This document shows positions 9,913-18,490 of a stretch of 64,000 bases of DNA, one piece after another; the stretch's first letter is position 1; each line of letters opens with the position of its first letter. The position numbers and the translations under genes were made by a program. The notes beneath the pieces are model-generated. The model saw nothing but the letters and a program-made list of their open reading frames with translations. It did no database searches and was not told the origin of the DNA. Source of the stretch: Cytidiella melzeri (lineage: Eukaryota > Basidiomycota > Agaricomycetes > Polyporales > Irpicaceae); assembly GCA_022592445.1 (NCBI GenBank), contig JABYQR010000102.1:1-64000 (forward strand), written 5' to 3'.

Positions 9913-11160
9913 ATGGATCCCAACCAGCCTGCTGCCCCTGCTGCCCCAGCTGCCCCAGTCGCCAACCTGAGCCAGCAAGACGTCCTAAATATGTTGGGCG
10001 TCCTGACACAAAGAATGGTTGACCTTACCAATCAGGTGGCTGCACTTGCAGCTGCACAGGCACCGGCGGTTGCCGCTGCTACCCACGTTTCTCGGGAAAG
10101 AAGCATCGTCGAGAAACCAGTCTCCTTCAAGGGGAAAACATTGTCGGAAGCCCGGCTCTTCCGCCACGTGTTCATAGTATGGGCGCAAAATCAAGGAAAA
10201 GTGTTCTTCCAGCAAGACGCGCAAGGCCAGGTCCGGGTGGACAACAATGGCGCGAGGATCTTCGATCCTCACAAACTCATCACCAGCGCCCTGTCATTCA
10301 TGCAGGACGACGCTGCCGACTGGGCTCGCCCTCACATTGAGGAGCTGGCCAGTAGCAAACCAGCTTTTGGCAACAGCTGGGATACGTTTATCGAGGCTTT
10401 CAAAGCCAAATTTGAGCCAATAGACGCTGTCATGGAGGCTAAGACAAAAATAGCTAACATGAAGCAAGGCAACAAGACCTTTGCCGCCCACATCTCCAAG
10501 TTTGAGACTTGGGCCCCTCGCACTGGCTGGAGCCAGCAGGACCTCTTCGATCGTCTCAAGTCGAGCTTGAGCACTGAGTACTTGCAACGTGTTTCGTACT
10601 TCCAAACCCGCGCCACTACCTACGACGCACTCAAAGATCAGTGCAAGGCGGTCGATGCACAGCTTGCCGACCTCCGCAACAGCACCGGCAAGGTCATGGT
10701 GGACAGCTCGCCAGGGCATGGCAAGTCCCATCAGCAGGCGTTCCGCAATCCCAACACTATGGAGATCGACGCCTCCCGGTTCTCTACCTCGTTTGACTCG
10801 CTCTTTGCGGGTCTGGGCAAACAGGAGATCTTCCAGAAATGGAAGAAGGAGATGAGCAAGCGCTGCTTGGTTTTTGGATCCGAGAACCACAAGAAGAGGG
10901 ACTCAAAGCACCCTGACAACCCGGTTTGCAATCACTGTGGTGGTACCGGTCACTGGGGGGCAGTTTGCCTGAAACGGCTTCAAGGTGTCCCTAAGGGACA
11001 AAAAGTCGCTGCGACCTCGTCGACCTCGTCGACCACTACTGCACCGAAGCAAGACGCATCCAGTGACAAGGATGCTAAGATTGCTGCTCTCAAGGACATG
11101 CTGGACATCCAGAAAAAGCAAATGGATGAGATGGCAGCCAAAATCAATGCGGTTTTTTGA
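9913..11160 (+). CDS. gag: Chromovirus Gag
   Basis: Structural nucleocapsid protein of the element. The frame is open from 9685, but the start at 9913 (MDPNQPAAPAAP) is the likelier Gag start. The region upstream holds a short cysteine-rich segment of unclear status. Gag has a Pro/Ala-rich head, a helical capsid-like domain (SFMQDDAADWARPH, FIEAFKAKFEPID) of the retrotransposon-gag type, and one zinc knuckle at 10927-10968 (CNHCGGTGHWGAVC), followed by a Ser/Thr linker and a coiled tail. It ends in TGA after a run of six T, where pol begins in the -1 frame. Confidence 0.85.
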   Translation: MDPNQPAAPAAPAAPVANLSQQDVLNMLGVLTQRMVDLTNQVAALAAAQAPAVAAATHVSRERSIVEKPVSFKGKTLSEARLFRHVFIVWAQNQGKVFFQQDAQGQVRVDNNGARIFDPHKLITSALSFMQDDAADWARPHIEELASSKPAFGNSWDTFIEAFKAKFEPIDAVMEAKTKIANMKQGNKTFAAHISKFETWAPRTGWSQQDLFDRLKSSLSTEYLQRVSYFQTRATTYDALKDQCKAVDAQLADLRNSTGKVMVDSSPGHGKSHQQAFRNPNTMEIDASRFSTSFDSLFAGLGKQEIFQKWKKEMSKRCLVFGSENHKKRDSKHPDNPVCNHCGGTGHWGAVCLKRLQGVPKGQKVAATSSTSSTTTAPKQDASSDKDAKIAALKDMLDIQKKQMDEMAAKINAVF

Positions 11161-13391
11161 AGCGGACTCGTGACACAGCCGCAGCTGCGAGTCCCCCCAA
11201 TACCCTGTCCTTGTCTCCTTCGTTGTCTTCGTTGTCTTCTGCCTCATCTTTCTCGTGTACAACGTCCACTCCATGCCCGTCGTCTACTATCTCCTCGTGT
11301 ACTATATCGTTGCTAGATCGGTTATCATCTCATTTCCGTGTACATGTACTAGTTACAGGTCTGAATAGAAGCATTCGCGTTCCTGCTATGATCAATTCAG
11401 GAGCTACGGCTTTATTCATCAGCCACCAGTTCGTCAAGAAGCATAAGATTATTCAGCACCCGCTCGAAAGGGTTATCTCATTGCATAACATTGACGGAAC
11501 TAAGAATAAAGCTGGCGGATTAACACACTTCGTTCGCCTTACACTCACAGTCGGAGATCACACGGAAAAGGCAGAGTTTCTTGTCACAGACTTAGGTCCA
11601 GAAGACGTCATTCTTGGGCTACCGTGGCTCAAGCGAGTAAACCCTACCGTCAACTGGGAAAAAGGAGAAATGACAATTCCGAGCGGCTCGGAAGAATCTC
11701 CTAACGAACCTTTCCAGAAGGTTGACGGTAATCGCAAAGAACGTAGGCAGTGGGTTAAAGCCGGTATCATCCAAGACACCACTGACAAAGTCTGGTGTAT
11801 GGCCGGCTTCACCTACTCTACTAAGCTTGCTGCCGAAGCAAACGAAGCTAAAGCCCAGCGCTCCTTCAAAGACATCGTTCCATCAGAGTACCACAGACAC
11901 GCTAAAGTCTTCTCTGAGGAAGAGTCTAATCGGCTACCCCAGCATCAGCCCTGGGACCATTCAATTGATCTCAAACCAGACGCTCCTGAGACCATCAAAT
12001 CGAAAGTTTACCCTATGCCCCTGAACGAACAAGCCGAGCTTGACAAGTTCATTCAGGAGAACCTGTCAAAAGGTTACATTACGCCTTCTAAGTCTCCAAT
12101 GGCTTCTCCAGTCTTCTTCATCAAAAAGAAGGACAACAAAATCCGACTTATTCAGGACTACCGCAAACTCAACGACATCACGGTAAAGAATCGTTACCCA
12201 CTACCGCTTGCTACCGACATTATCAACAAGCTCAAAGGTGCAAAGATCTTTACCAAGTTCGATGTTCGTTGGGGATATCACAATGTCCGCATCAAAGAAG
12301 GAGATGAGTACAAAGCGGCTTTTGTTACCAACCGAGGACTCTTCGAACCTAAAGTCATGTTCTTCGGTCTCACGAACTCACCCGCTACCTTCCAAGCTCT
12401 GATGGACAACATCTTCGCCGACCTTGTGGCCGAGGGCAAGGTGGCTGTCTATCTAGATGACATCTTAATCTGGAGTAACAACCTGACAGAGCACCGCAAG
12501 GTTGTTCATGAAGTCCTCGAGCAACTTCAGCAACACGATCTGTATCTTCGTCCGGAAAAGTGCGAGTTTGAGAAATCTGAGATCGAGTACCCCGGGTTGA
12601 TCATTCGTGCTGGCGAAGTAGCTATGGACCCTGTCAAAGTCCAAGCGGTTTCTACGTGGCCCACACCCAAGAACCTCAAAGAAGTCAGAGGATTCATCGG
12701 GTTTGCCAACTTCTACCGCCGCTTCATTCAAGACTTCTCAAAGCACGCGCGGCCTCTACACGACCTGACTAAGAAGGACGTACCGTTCGTCTGGGGTCCA
12801 GCACAGCAGACTGCCTTCACGTTGCTAAAGAAGGCCTTTACCACTAAGCCTATCTTGGCAGTCTGGGACCCTGAACTCCCTACACGTCTAGAAGTCAATG
12901 CTTCGGGCTATGCAACCGGTGGAATCATCTCCCAGAAATCGAAGGAAGATGGATTCTACCACCCTATCACCTACCGGTCCGCATCTATGACTGAAGCAGA
13001 ACGTAACTACAAAATCTTTGATTGGGAGATGTTAGCCATCACCGAAGCTCTCAAAGATTGGCGCCACTACCTTGAGGGGCTCAAGGAACCGTTTGAGATC
13101 TGGACAGATCACGCAAACCTGCAGTACTGGAAGACTGCGCAACACCTCACTCGACGTCAAGCACGTTGGTCATTACTTTTGGCTGACTTCTTCTGTCAGC
13201 AACGACAAGACGACTGGGTCGATCATCTACCGGCGGCTGAGTTTGCACTCAACTCGCGAGTACATGCGGGTAACTCCCAAACACCGTTTGAAGTCATCTA
13301 CAGATATCGCCCCGACTTCACTATACCAGTTGGCAAGCGAAGCAATATCCCTTCACTCAATGAGCGCCTTGATAATATGGCTCGAGTATGA
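11157..13391 (+). pseudogene. pol: Chromovirus Pol: protease, RT, RNase H, truncated integrase
   Basis: Open frame in the -1 phase relative to gag, beginning at the T-run that ends gag. The protease active site reads INSGATALFI, with Asn for the catalytic Asp. The RT palm shows FDVRWGYHNVRI and YLDDILIW. The RNase H begins LEVNASGYATGG, again Asn where Asp is expected, and contains WTDHANLQYW. Near 13190-13205 the reading jumps from the end of RNase H straight to DDWVDHLPAAEFALN, the end of integrase. The zinc-binding and catalytic-core parts are deleted without breaking the frame. A TGA at 13389-13391 replaces the Trp codon expected at that point. Confidence 0.85.
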
Positions 13392-14066
13392 AAGGAGACC
13401 GAAGCAGCTCTTCGTCTAAGCAAAGAAAAGATGAAGCAACTCTACGAGTCTGAGAAGCGTTCTCCACGCGTCTTCCAAGTAGGGGACATGGTCTGGCTAA
13501 ACGCTAAGAACATCCAGATTCACCAGGCTACCTCTAAGCTTGGTCCTCGACAACTCGGCCCGTACAAGGTCATCGAACGCATCGGTGATCTTGACTACAA
13601 ACTCGATCTACCCAGCTATCTCCGAATCCACCCCGTCTTCCATATCAACCGTCTAAGTCCCTGGCATGACAACGGCAAAGACGTACCTCCACCTCCTGAT
13701 CCTATTGTCATAGATGGAGAAGAACAGTACGTTGTCGAAAAGGTGCTAGACAGCAGGCTACACGGACGTTGGAAGAAATTGCAATTCCTAGTCAAATGGG
13801 AAGGGTATTCAGACGGACACAATAGCTGGGAACCAGTAGAAAACCTCGAGAATAGTCAAGAAGCGATTGACAACTTCTACAAAGCAAACCCCGGAGTGCC
13901 CCGGGTCATCAAAGCTTCACTCTTCGCGGATCTCCGCTCGCACTTTTGGGAATTCAATACCCAGACCGACCCCGCTTTCCTTCGCACGATCTATCCATCT
14001 ACATACGATCTTAGCTGGGATGAAGGCAAACACATCGGTCTGGATATCTCAAGAACATCACACTGA
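13392..14066 (+). pseudogene. Chromovirus Pol C-terminus with chromodomain
   Basis: In frame with pol after the single stop codon at 13389, this part contains the integrase tail (VGDMVWLNAKNI, KLGPRQLGPYKVIERIG, HPVFHINRLSPWH) and a chromodomain at about 13720-13890 (EEQYVVEKVLDSR, LVKWEGYSDGHNSWEPVENL). The aromatic residues of the chromodomain cage appear intact. In this group the domain is thought to guide insertion to heterochromatin. It would be joined to Pol if the TGA were TGG. Confidence 0.85.
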
Positions 14067-14218
14067 CGGGTAACGTCGAGTCAACGACACCAGAAGGGGA
14101 GAAACTTCCTAGCATCCTTCTGACTAGACAATCGGGGCAATTCTGCTGAATCCCTGTAGACGGGTAATAGACCTCTATCACCACAGCACAGTGATGCTTC
14201 GCGAGGACGCTCGATTTT

Positions 14219-14231
14219 AGGAGGGGGGTAA
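14219..14231 (+). promoter_or_regulatory. Chromovirus polypurine tract
   Basis: AGGAGGGGGGTAA directly before the 3' LTR, the expected primer site for plus-strand DNA synthesis. Confidence 0.8.
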
Positions 14232-14991
14232 TGTCATGGATGGCCTGACTAGCCCTTAATTTTCGCAATTTACCTCTTGTTTTTATCTGTAAAACTCCGG
14301 GCTGCAGCTCAGTTGCAACCTTCTCTGCATAAACTCCCTTTTCACGTCTATTAAGCGCCCGTATCACGTGGCTTAGATGCTCCACACAGTCACATTACTT
14401 GCTACTATGTCACACTGGCATGTGACTTAGCTTAAGTAAGACCACATGGCTACAACCACATGGCTCAGCCCATAGCTAGAGTTTGACATTATAGATACTG
14501 TCCACATGGGCTCCTTATTGTTCTTTCCCTATTGTTCTCTTTATGGAAGGATGTTCTCACAGGTGTGGGAATGGAATACAATAGTTGGTCTCCTTTTAGA
14601 TAGATTCTCTCACGGATAGAGTTCTTGGCAAGGTCTAGACAATAGCTATTGTTCTCCTTTAGGTAGTCCTTTTGTTCTTTGTTCACATGGCTTCTTGCAA
14701 AGCCTGCCCTCAACATGGTCTGTGCACAGGTCCCTGAAGTCTATATAAGCAGCTACATGTACGCTCCTAGCCCCCATCTCAACCTCTTGGTCTTTACTGG
14801 GCTAGGTAAGCAAACCCCTCCTGTACTACATAGCTAGTAGTACCCAATACTAACTTGGTCTTTACTGGGCTAGATAACTTGTATAAATTCTGATAGCTGG
14901 TGAGAGCACTGTGCTACACGCCTGCCACCACCTCCTCGTCAATATCCACTTCGTGTCCCTGTCTGTCACGTCGAGCCTTGTCTCCGTGTCA
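14232..14991 (+). repeat. Chromovirus 3' LTR
   Basis: A 760-bp LTR, same length as the 5' copy and about 98 percent identical by eye. TATA box at 14741-14749. Many differences from the 5' LTR are C-to-T or G-to-A at CpG sites. Confidence 0.93.
14806..14873 (+). other. Candidate LTR mini-intron, chromovirus 3' LTR (68 nt)
   Basis: Same position and signals as in the 5' LTR: repeat ending CTAG followed by GTAAGC, then ATACTAAC and the second repeat ending CTAG. Confidence 0.5.
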
Positions 14992-16078
14992 ACTTCCTTT
15001 ATTTGTCATAGATCCCACTCCTCTTCGCGCAAGGCAACCCTGTGAAACAAGGTTCATGCGCGCAGATGGTACATGCAGGACATTGGATAGTTTCACGGTA
15101 TGCTCCTTTCCTTTGACTTTAGCACGCAGATGTACATTGCCTACGCCAACCACCAAGGTTGTGAGAGCTGATCCGAACCCTCGTACTTTCAAAGGTTCAA
15201 TTGCGCGATAATTTGTGAAGGCATTGTAGTCATAGAAGATATGTTGACTAGCTCCAGAGTCGTGGTAGACGGCAGTGAGCTTAGCTTGATTGCCAGAAAC
15301 AGCAGCACCATGGCAGGCAATTGAGTTTTTTGGATCAGAGTTATTTGTCGTGTTCAGGAGGAAGATTTCATCTTGGTTTAGGACACTTGTGGTGTTGGCA
15401 TCAACTCCGGCCGTGTCTTCGGCAGCAGCATTTGCAGTCGGTGACTTAGGTGTCTTCTTTGAGAGAAAGTTCTTGGAGACGTTCCTGGACCTGAGGCGTA
15501 GTTGCGCGGGTTATGCCGGCGGTAGATGAATATCTCACTTCCATTTCCACCAATCAGGGTATTGTCCGCATTTCCCTCCTCCGAACGCAATGCAATTGGT
15601 TGACAAATGACCGTGTGGCCTTTCGCTTAGCGTTGGGACCATTAGCTTGGCTTGCACTAGCAGCAATGGCAGGGCGTTTCTTATAGATTGCGTCGGTTTT
15701 GTAGATTTGAGTGATCACCTCCGGATCATTTCTGGTTTGTGCCCAATCTTCCTCTTTAATCAGCTCAATAACTCTCGAGGACTACATAGGCCTTTCCATA
15801 GAGTATGCAGGACTCATATCGTGGTGGAGAGTCCGTGAGAACATCCACCAGCTGTTATTGGTGGGAATGAGGTTGGCAAGGGTTGCCGCAAAGTTAGCGT
15901 CCGTGAGTCGGTTAGGATCTTGATCACATAGATCCACGTAGATAGAGCACATCCTGTCAACCCACTTGTTGACAACCATTTCCTCAGTGCAAGCAAAACT
16001 CATCAGTTTCTGATGCAACAAAGCTGTGCGCAAGTTATTGGTAGGGCAATATTCAGATTGTAATGTCGTCCAGGCCTC
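14992..16078 (-). pseudogene. Copia protease and central gag (decayed)
   Basis: Continuation of the Copia body right of the chromovirus. Near 15250-15300 the minus strand reads VYHDSGASQHIFYD, the aspartic protease active site with its DSG intact, followed by LSNVLHVPSARMNLVSQG. From about 16078 to 15780 it reads the UBN2-type gag core (KEAWTTLQSEY, WVDRMCSIYVDL). Between them (15400-15700) the gag end is frame-broken. The insertion of the solo LTR at 16084 separates this part from the gag N-terminus. Confidence 0.8.
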
Positions 16079-16399
16079 CTTGGTGACATGGATAGTCCAA
16101 CAGAGACCAAATTTTTCCAACATTGTCACAAGTTTACAGCCTTAGGCGCCTATCTAGAGCGCTTATTTTCTGGCTAGGAGTGTTACTGGACCTAACCCTA
16201 ACCCGGGTCATGTGACATCCTGCCTTATTTATCAATAGTCCAGACCCAAACCCTAGACTCACTCTGGAGCGGTTCCAGATCAACCTAGGCTATTGTTCTA
16301 TTGTTCCACTTTCATTGTTAGGGATTCCCCAGTTCTTATTGTCTTTCGTCTATTGTTGTTTTGTCTATCGTTAGGAATTTCCCAGGGATTCCCCCAGTT

Positions 16400-16463
16400 C
16401 CTATTGTTCTATTGTTCCTATTCTATTGTTCTATTGTTCTATTGTTCTAGCTCTATTGTTCTA
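16400..16463 (+). repeat. Short tandem array of CTATTGTTCT-type units in the LTR
   Basis: About six imperfect 10-bp units. The same ATTGTTC word recurs across the LTR and also in the chromovirus LTRs (CCTATTGTTCTC), so it may be a shared regulatory word or simple slippage. Confidence 0.6.
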
Positions 16464-16661
16464 CGTACCCTGGTCCTTGACAGTTACTCAGGTCCTTGAC
16501 AGTTACCCTGGTCCCTTATTGTTCTATTGTTACTCCAGCCCCACAGTTACTCCAGTCCCTAGTGTGGGAACTTGCGCACAGACCACCCAGCCACAGTATA
16601 TATAGTAGACCTTACCCTCCCTAGCTCTGCATCTTGACCTCTCTGTCATTTGCACTGCTAG

Positions 16662-16721
16662 GTGAGTTACTGCATGTAACTTAGTATCATACCATATTAA
16701 CTCTGTCATTTGCACTGCTAG
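16662..16721 (+). other. Candidate LTR mini-intron, 772-bp LTR family (60 nt)
   Basis: A 21-bp repeat (16641-16661) ends CTGCTAG and is followed by GTGAGT. The identical repeat at 16701-16721 is preceded by ATATTAAC and ends CTGCTAG. It lies about 60 nt after the TATA box. Same design as in the chromovirus and Copia LTRs. Confidence 0.5.
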
Positions 16722-16860
16722 TATCCGACCTCAGTGCCTGCTTGCCTGCTTATCATTGACTTTGACCTCATTGTTGTCGTTGGAAGTCTACCCTCTTCCT
16801 CTCTACTTCACTCCCTTTTTAGGGTTATCAGCATAGCAGCAGTTGCTCCGCAACACTTGG

Positions 16861-17281
16861 CCCTTTGGGTGGGACCAATAAGATGAACTTTGGCATGAGG
16901 AATAGCTTCGAGCAGTAGTGCTATTGCGGTGATATTGGCATCATACCACGGTTTGGCGTTCTTCACTGCCTGTTCTACTTTGGCCTCATTACCCCTTTTA
17001 ATCCCTTTAGTCACTTCCCCTGTCTCCGGATCTTCAACTTTGTCTTTGTATGTCCTTCGAAGCTTTGGAACGACAGGAGGAATTGAATCAGGGCCCTCAA
17101 TGTACTTCCACAAATGAATAGACCGTAGTTTTGCTTCAACTTGCATGACCCAGGTACCATATGAATTGGTATCTCCGTCGTCGTCGAGTTTTGGCAGTTT
17201 ATTTCTGGTGGAATCTGGTTTGGAAGAATCTGACATTTTGATGAATTGGATATAGGGGATAGACAATGAATACAGTTGCAA
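16861..17281 (-). pseudogene. Copia gag, N-terminal part
   Basis: Minus-strand reading from an ATG at 17233 (MSDSSKPDSTRNKLPKLDDD), with YGTWVMQVEAKLRSIHLWKYIEG and IALLLEAIPHAKVHLIGPTQ, typical of Copia/UBN2 gag. It ends at the solo LTR. The ATG sits about 100 nt after the 5' LTR, and GGTTATGAGC just inside that LTR is in primer-binding-site position. Confidence 0.8.
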
Positions 17282-17334
17282 TAGACAGTTTGTTGAGAAT
17301 CTGATGCTAATTGCACTGGACGGGGCTCATAACC

Positions 17335-17558
17335 TGTCAATCAGACGAGTCTGGCACAAGGTAAGCAACAGATAGGATTTCGGTACATCGGCAACACGTA
17401 CCTGGCACAAGGTAAGCAACAGATGGGTTGCCCCTGTGCCAGTTCTGACTATATATATATGTCGGGTATTCCATGTATAGTATCCCTCCGATCATGTACA
17501 CACTGACTCTCCGCCTCTCCTTCCTATTCTGTCTCTCGAGGCGGGTCACTCTCTGACA
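17335..17558 (-). repeat. Copia LTR, 5' copy
   Basis: A 224-bp LTR. On the minus strand a TATATATATA box (about 17450-17460) precedes the duplicated 23-bp motif. It is followed at 17559 by the second GCTAC duplication copy. Confidence 0.9.
17351..17401 (-). other. Candidate LTR mini-intron, Copia 5' LTR (51 nt)
   Basis: Minus strand: first repeat copy ending GCCAG followed by GTACGTG, second copy ending GCCAG. Length and signals are identical to the 3' LTR despite several percent LTR divergence. Confidence 0.45.
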
Positions 17559-17563
17559 GCTAC

Positions 17564-18215
17564 ATCAGATTGATGGCAAGATGACTGCAAGCCTTTACTG
17601 CTCCTTCCTATCAGAGCTGCTGCTGCGCACCTTGACAGACCAGAATTTGACCTGCCAAGGGTTCATGTTCCAACGGGACAATTATTCAAAGCACACGTCA
17701 AAGCTTGCTACAGCTTGGTTCAAGGAGAACAAGATCGCTGTATTGCCCTGGTGTCCAAATTCACCCAATATGAATATTATGGAGAATGTCTGGGACCATC
17801 TCAGCCATGAATTACAGGCTCGCAAGCTGTTGTTATTTTGTGTTTTCCCCCCAATTTCTGTTTGTTTCCGTTTGTTCCCGCCGCCCGCCTTTCGTCATTC
17901 CGCGCGGATTACCTGTCTTGACATTCCCTTTTTGTCCTATCTGCTTTACTAAAATAATATAAAACCCTTGTATTTCCGTACCTACTCAATAACATTGTGT
18001 TCATTCATTCACGCCCCCCTCCCGTGCGCGCTCCTAAACCCTGCAAATTACAACACAAGCAGCAACTGTTGAAAAAAAAATAAAAGGGAGCTGTGAGAGG
18101 CATTTCAGGAGGAGTGGGCTATTTTGAATAATGGGTGTATCAAGGGATTGTATGAGTCTCTCCTCACTTGTGCAGCAGAGCTTATGCAGGAAAAGGGGTC
18201 CTATACTAGTATCAA
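17564..18215 (+). pseudogene. Tc1-type transposase, C-terminal part (interrupted)
   Basis: Continues the transposase after the Copia element: IDGKMTASLY, then FQRDNYSKHTSKLA with the second catalytic Asp, then WCPNSPNMNIMENVWDHL with the catalytic Glu. A solo LTR at 17828-18056 interrupts it. After that, ESLLTCAAELMQEKGSYTS matches the usual Tc1 C-terminus. Stops and frame changes occur after the LTR. Confidence 0.82.
17828..18056 (+). repeat. Solo LTR (229 bp) in the Tc1 transposase
   Basis: Starts TGTTGTTATT and ends ATTACAACA, with a perfect CAAGC duplication at 17823-17827 and 18057-18061. TATA-like AATATAAAA near 17952-17960. It does not carry the repeat-bracketed mini-intron seen in other families here. 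Confidence 0.88.
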
Positions 18216-18454
18216 TTTTTCCGGAATTTCTCAAAGTTGTACATAGAATAGTCGAGATGATGTGCAATAGTAGTAGTACAACACGCGGGCGCCTCATGCT
18301 GTTTTCGCGCAGATTGTACGTAGTTCCTCGCGCACAACATCAATCAGCCCTTTTTTTACTGAGGACACAATTTTTACATGATAACAAATGTGTGAGAGCT
18401 GTAAACCAAAACTATATGCAAAAATGAGCTCGAACGATGAGAAAAATCTTGCGC

Positions 18455-18488
18455 GCTCGCGGTGTCGCAAGACTTTTTGCCGCTACTG
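18455..18488 (-). repeat. Right terminal inverted repeat of the Tc1-type element
   Basis: Ends GCCGCTACTG before the TA duplication and pairs with 3831-3864 at all but two positions. Confidence 0.85.
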
Positions 18489-18490
18489 TA

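Larger units (their letters stand above)
8037..14991 (+). mobile_element. Ty3-type chromovirus retrotransposon with an integrase-core deletion
   Basis: A complete 6,955-bp element with two 760-bp LTRs and a perfect target duplication ACTTC (8032-8036 and 14992-14996). Order: 5' LTR, untranslated leader, leader ORF, gag, pol (protease, reverse transcriptase, RNase H, end of integrase), chromodomain, polypurine tract, 3' LTR. The LTRs differ at about 13 sites (near 1.7 percent by eye), many of them CpG transitions, so the insertion is fairly recent. The central part of integrase is missing, and active-site and stop mutations are present. The copy could move only with proteins supplied by a relative. 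Confidence 0.95.
16084..16855 (+). repeat. Solo LTR (772 bp) inserted in Copia gag
   Basis: Starts TGACATGG and ends CCGCAACA, with a perfect CTTGG duplication at 16079-16083 and 16856-16860. Removing it with one CTTGG restores the Copia gag reading GPTQRAKEAW across the site, which confirms the borders. It has a TATA box at 16597-16604, a tandem array of TCTATTGTTC-like units (about 16400-16460), and a duplicated 21-bp motif bracketing a mini-intron. The family differs from the chromovirus and Copia LTRs. Confidence 0.9.
4756..17558 (-). mobile_element. Ty1/Copia retrotransposon, complete ends, interrupted and decayed
   Basis: A minus-strand Copia element with two 224-bp LTRs (4756-4979 and 17335-17558) and a perfect 5-bp target duplication GCTAC at 4751-4755 and 17559-17563. 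A polypurine tract (4980-4990, read on the minus strand) borders the 3' LTR. Domain order is gag, protease, integrase, reverse transcriptase, RNase H, as expected for Copia. The body is interrupted by the chromovirus at 8037-14991 and the solo LTR at 16084-16855. The LTRs differ at roughly 15 of 224 sites by eye, and the coding region has several frameshifts, so it is clearly older than the chromovirus inside it. Confidence 0.92.
3831..18488 (+). mobile_element. Tc1/mariner-type DNA transposon, split by nested insertions
   Basis: The outermost complete element. Its ends are the typical CAGT... and ...ACTG, bordered by a TA target duplication at 3829-3830 and 18489-18490. The terminal inverted repeats match at 32 of the first 34 positions, and weaker similarity continues to about 64 bp. 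Without the insertions the element would be about 1.6 kb, the usual Tc1 size. It encodes a decayed DDE transposase in two parts (about 4154-4755 and 17564-18215), separated by the Copia element at 4756-17558. Confidence 0.9.

Noticed and set aside
10294..10890. 198-codon minus-strand frame
   Set aside because: Lies wholly inside the chromovirus gag on the other strand, has no motif and is a codon-bias shadow.
14011..14385. Minus-strand frame of 124 codons across the 3' LTR border
   Set aside because: Spans the antisense of pol and the LTR. The near-identical frame at 7819-8190 crosses from the Copia body into the 5' LTR, so the similarity comes from the LTR.
16400..16463. CRISPR-like short repeats
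   Set aside because: A 10-bp tandem array without spacers, inside a eukaryotic LTR.
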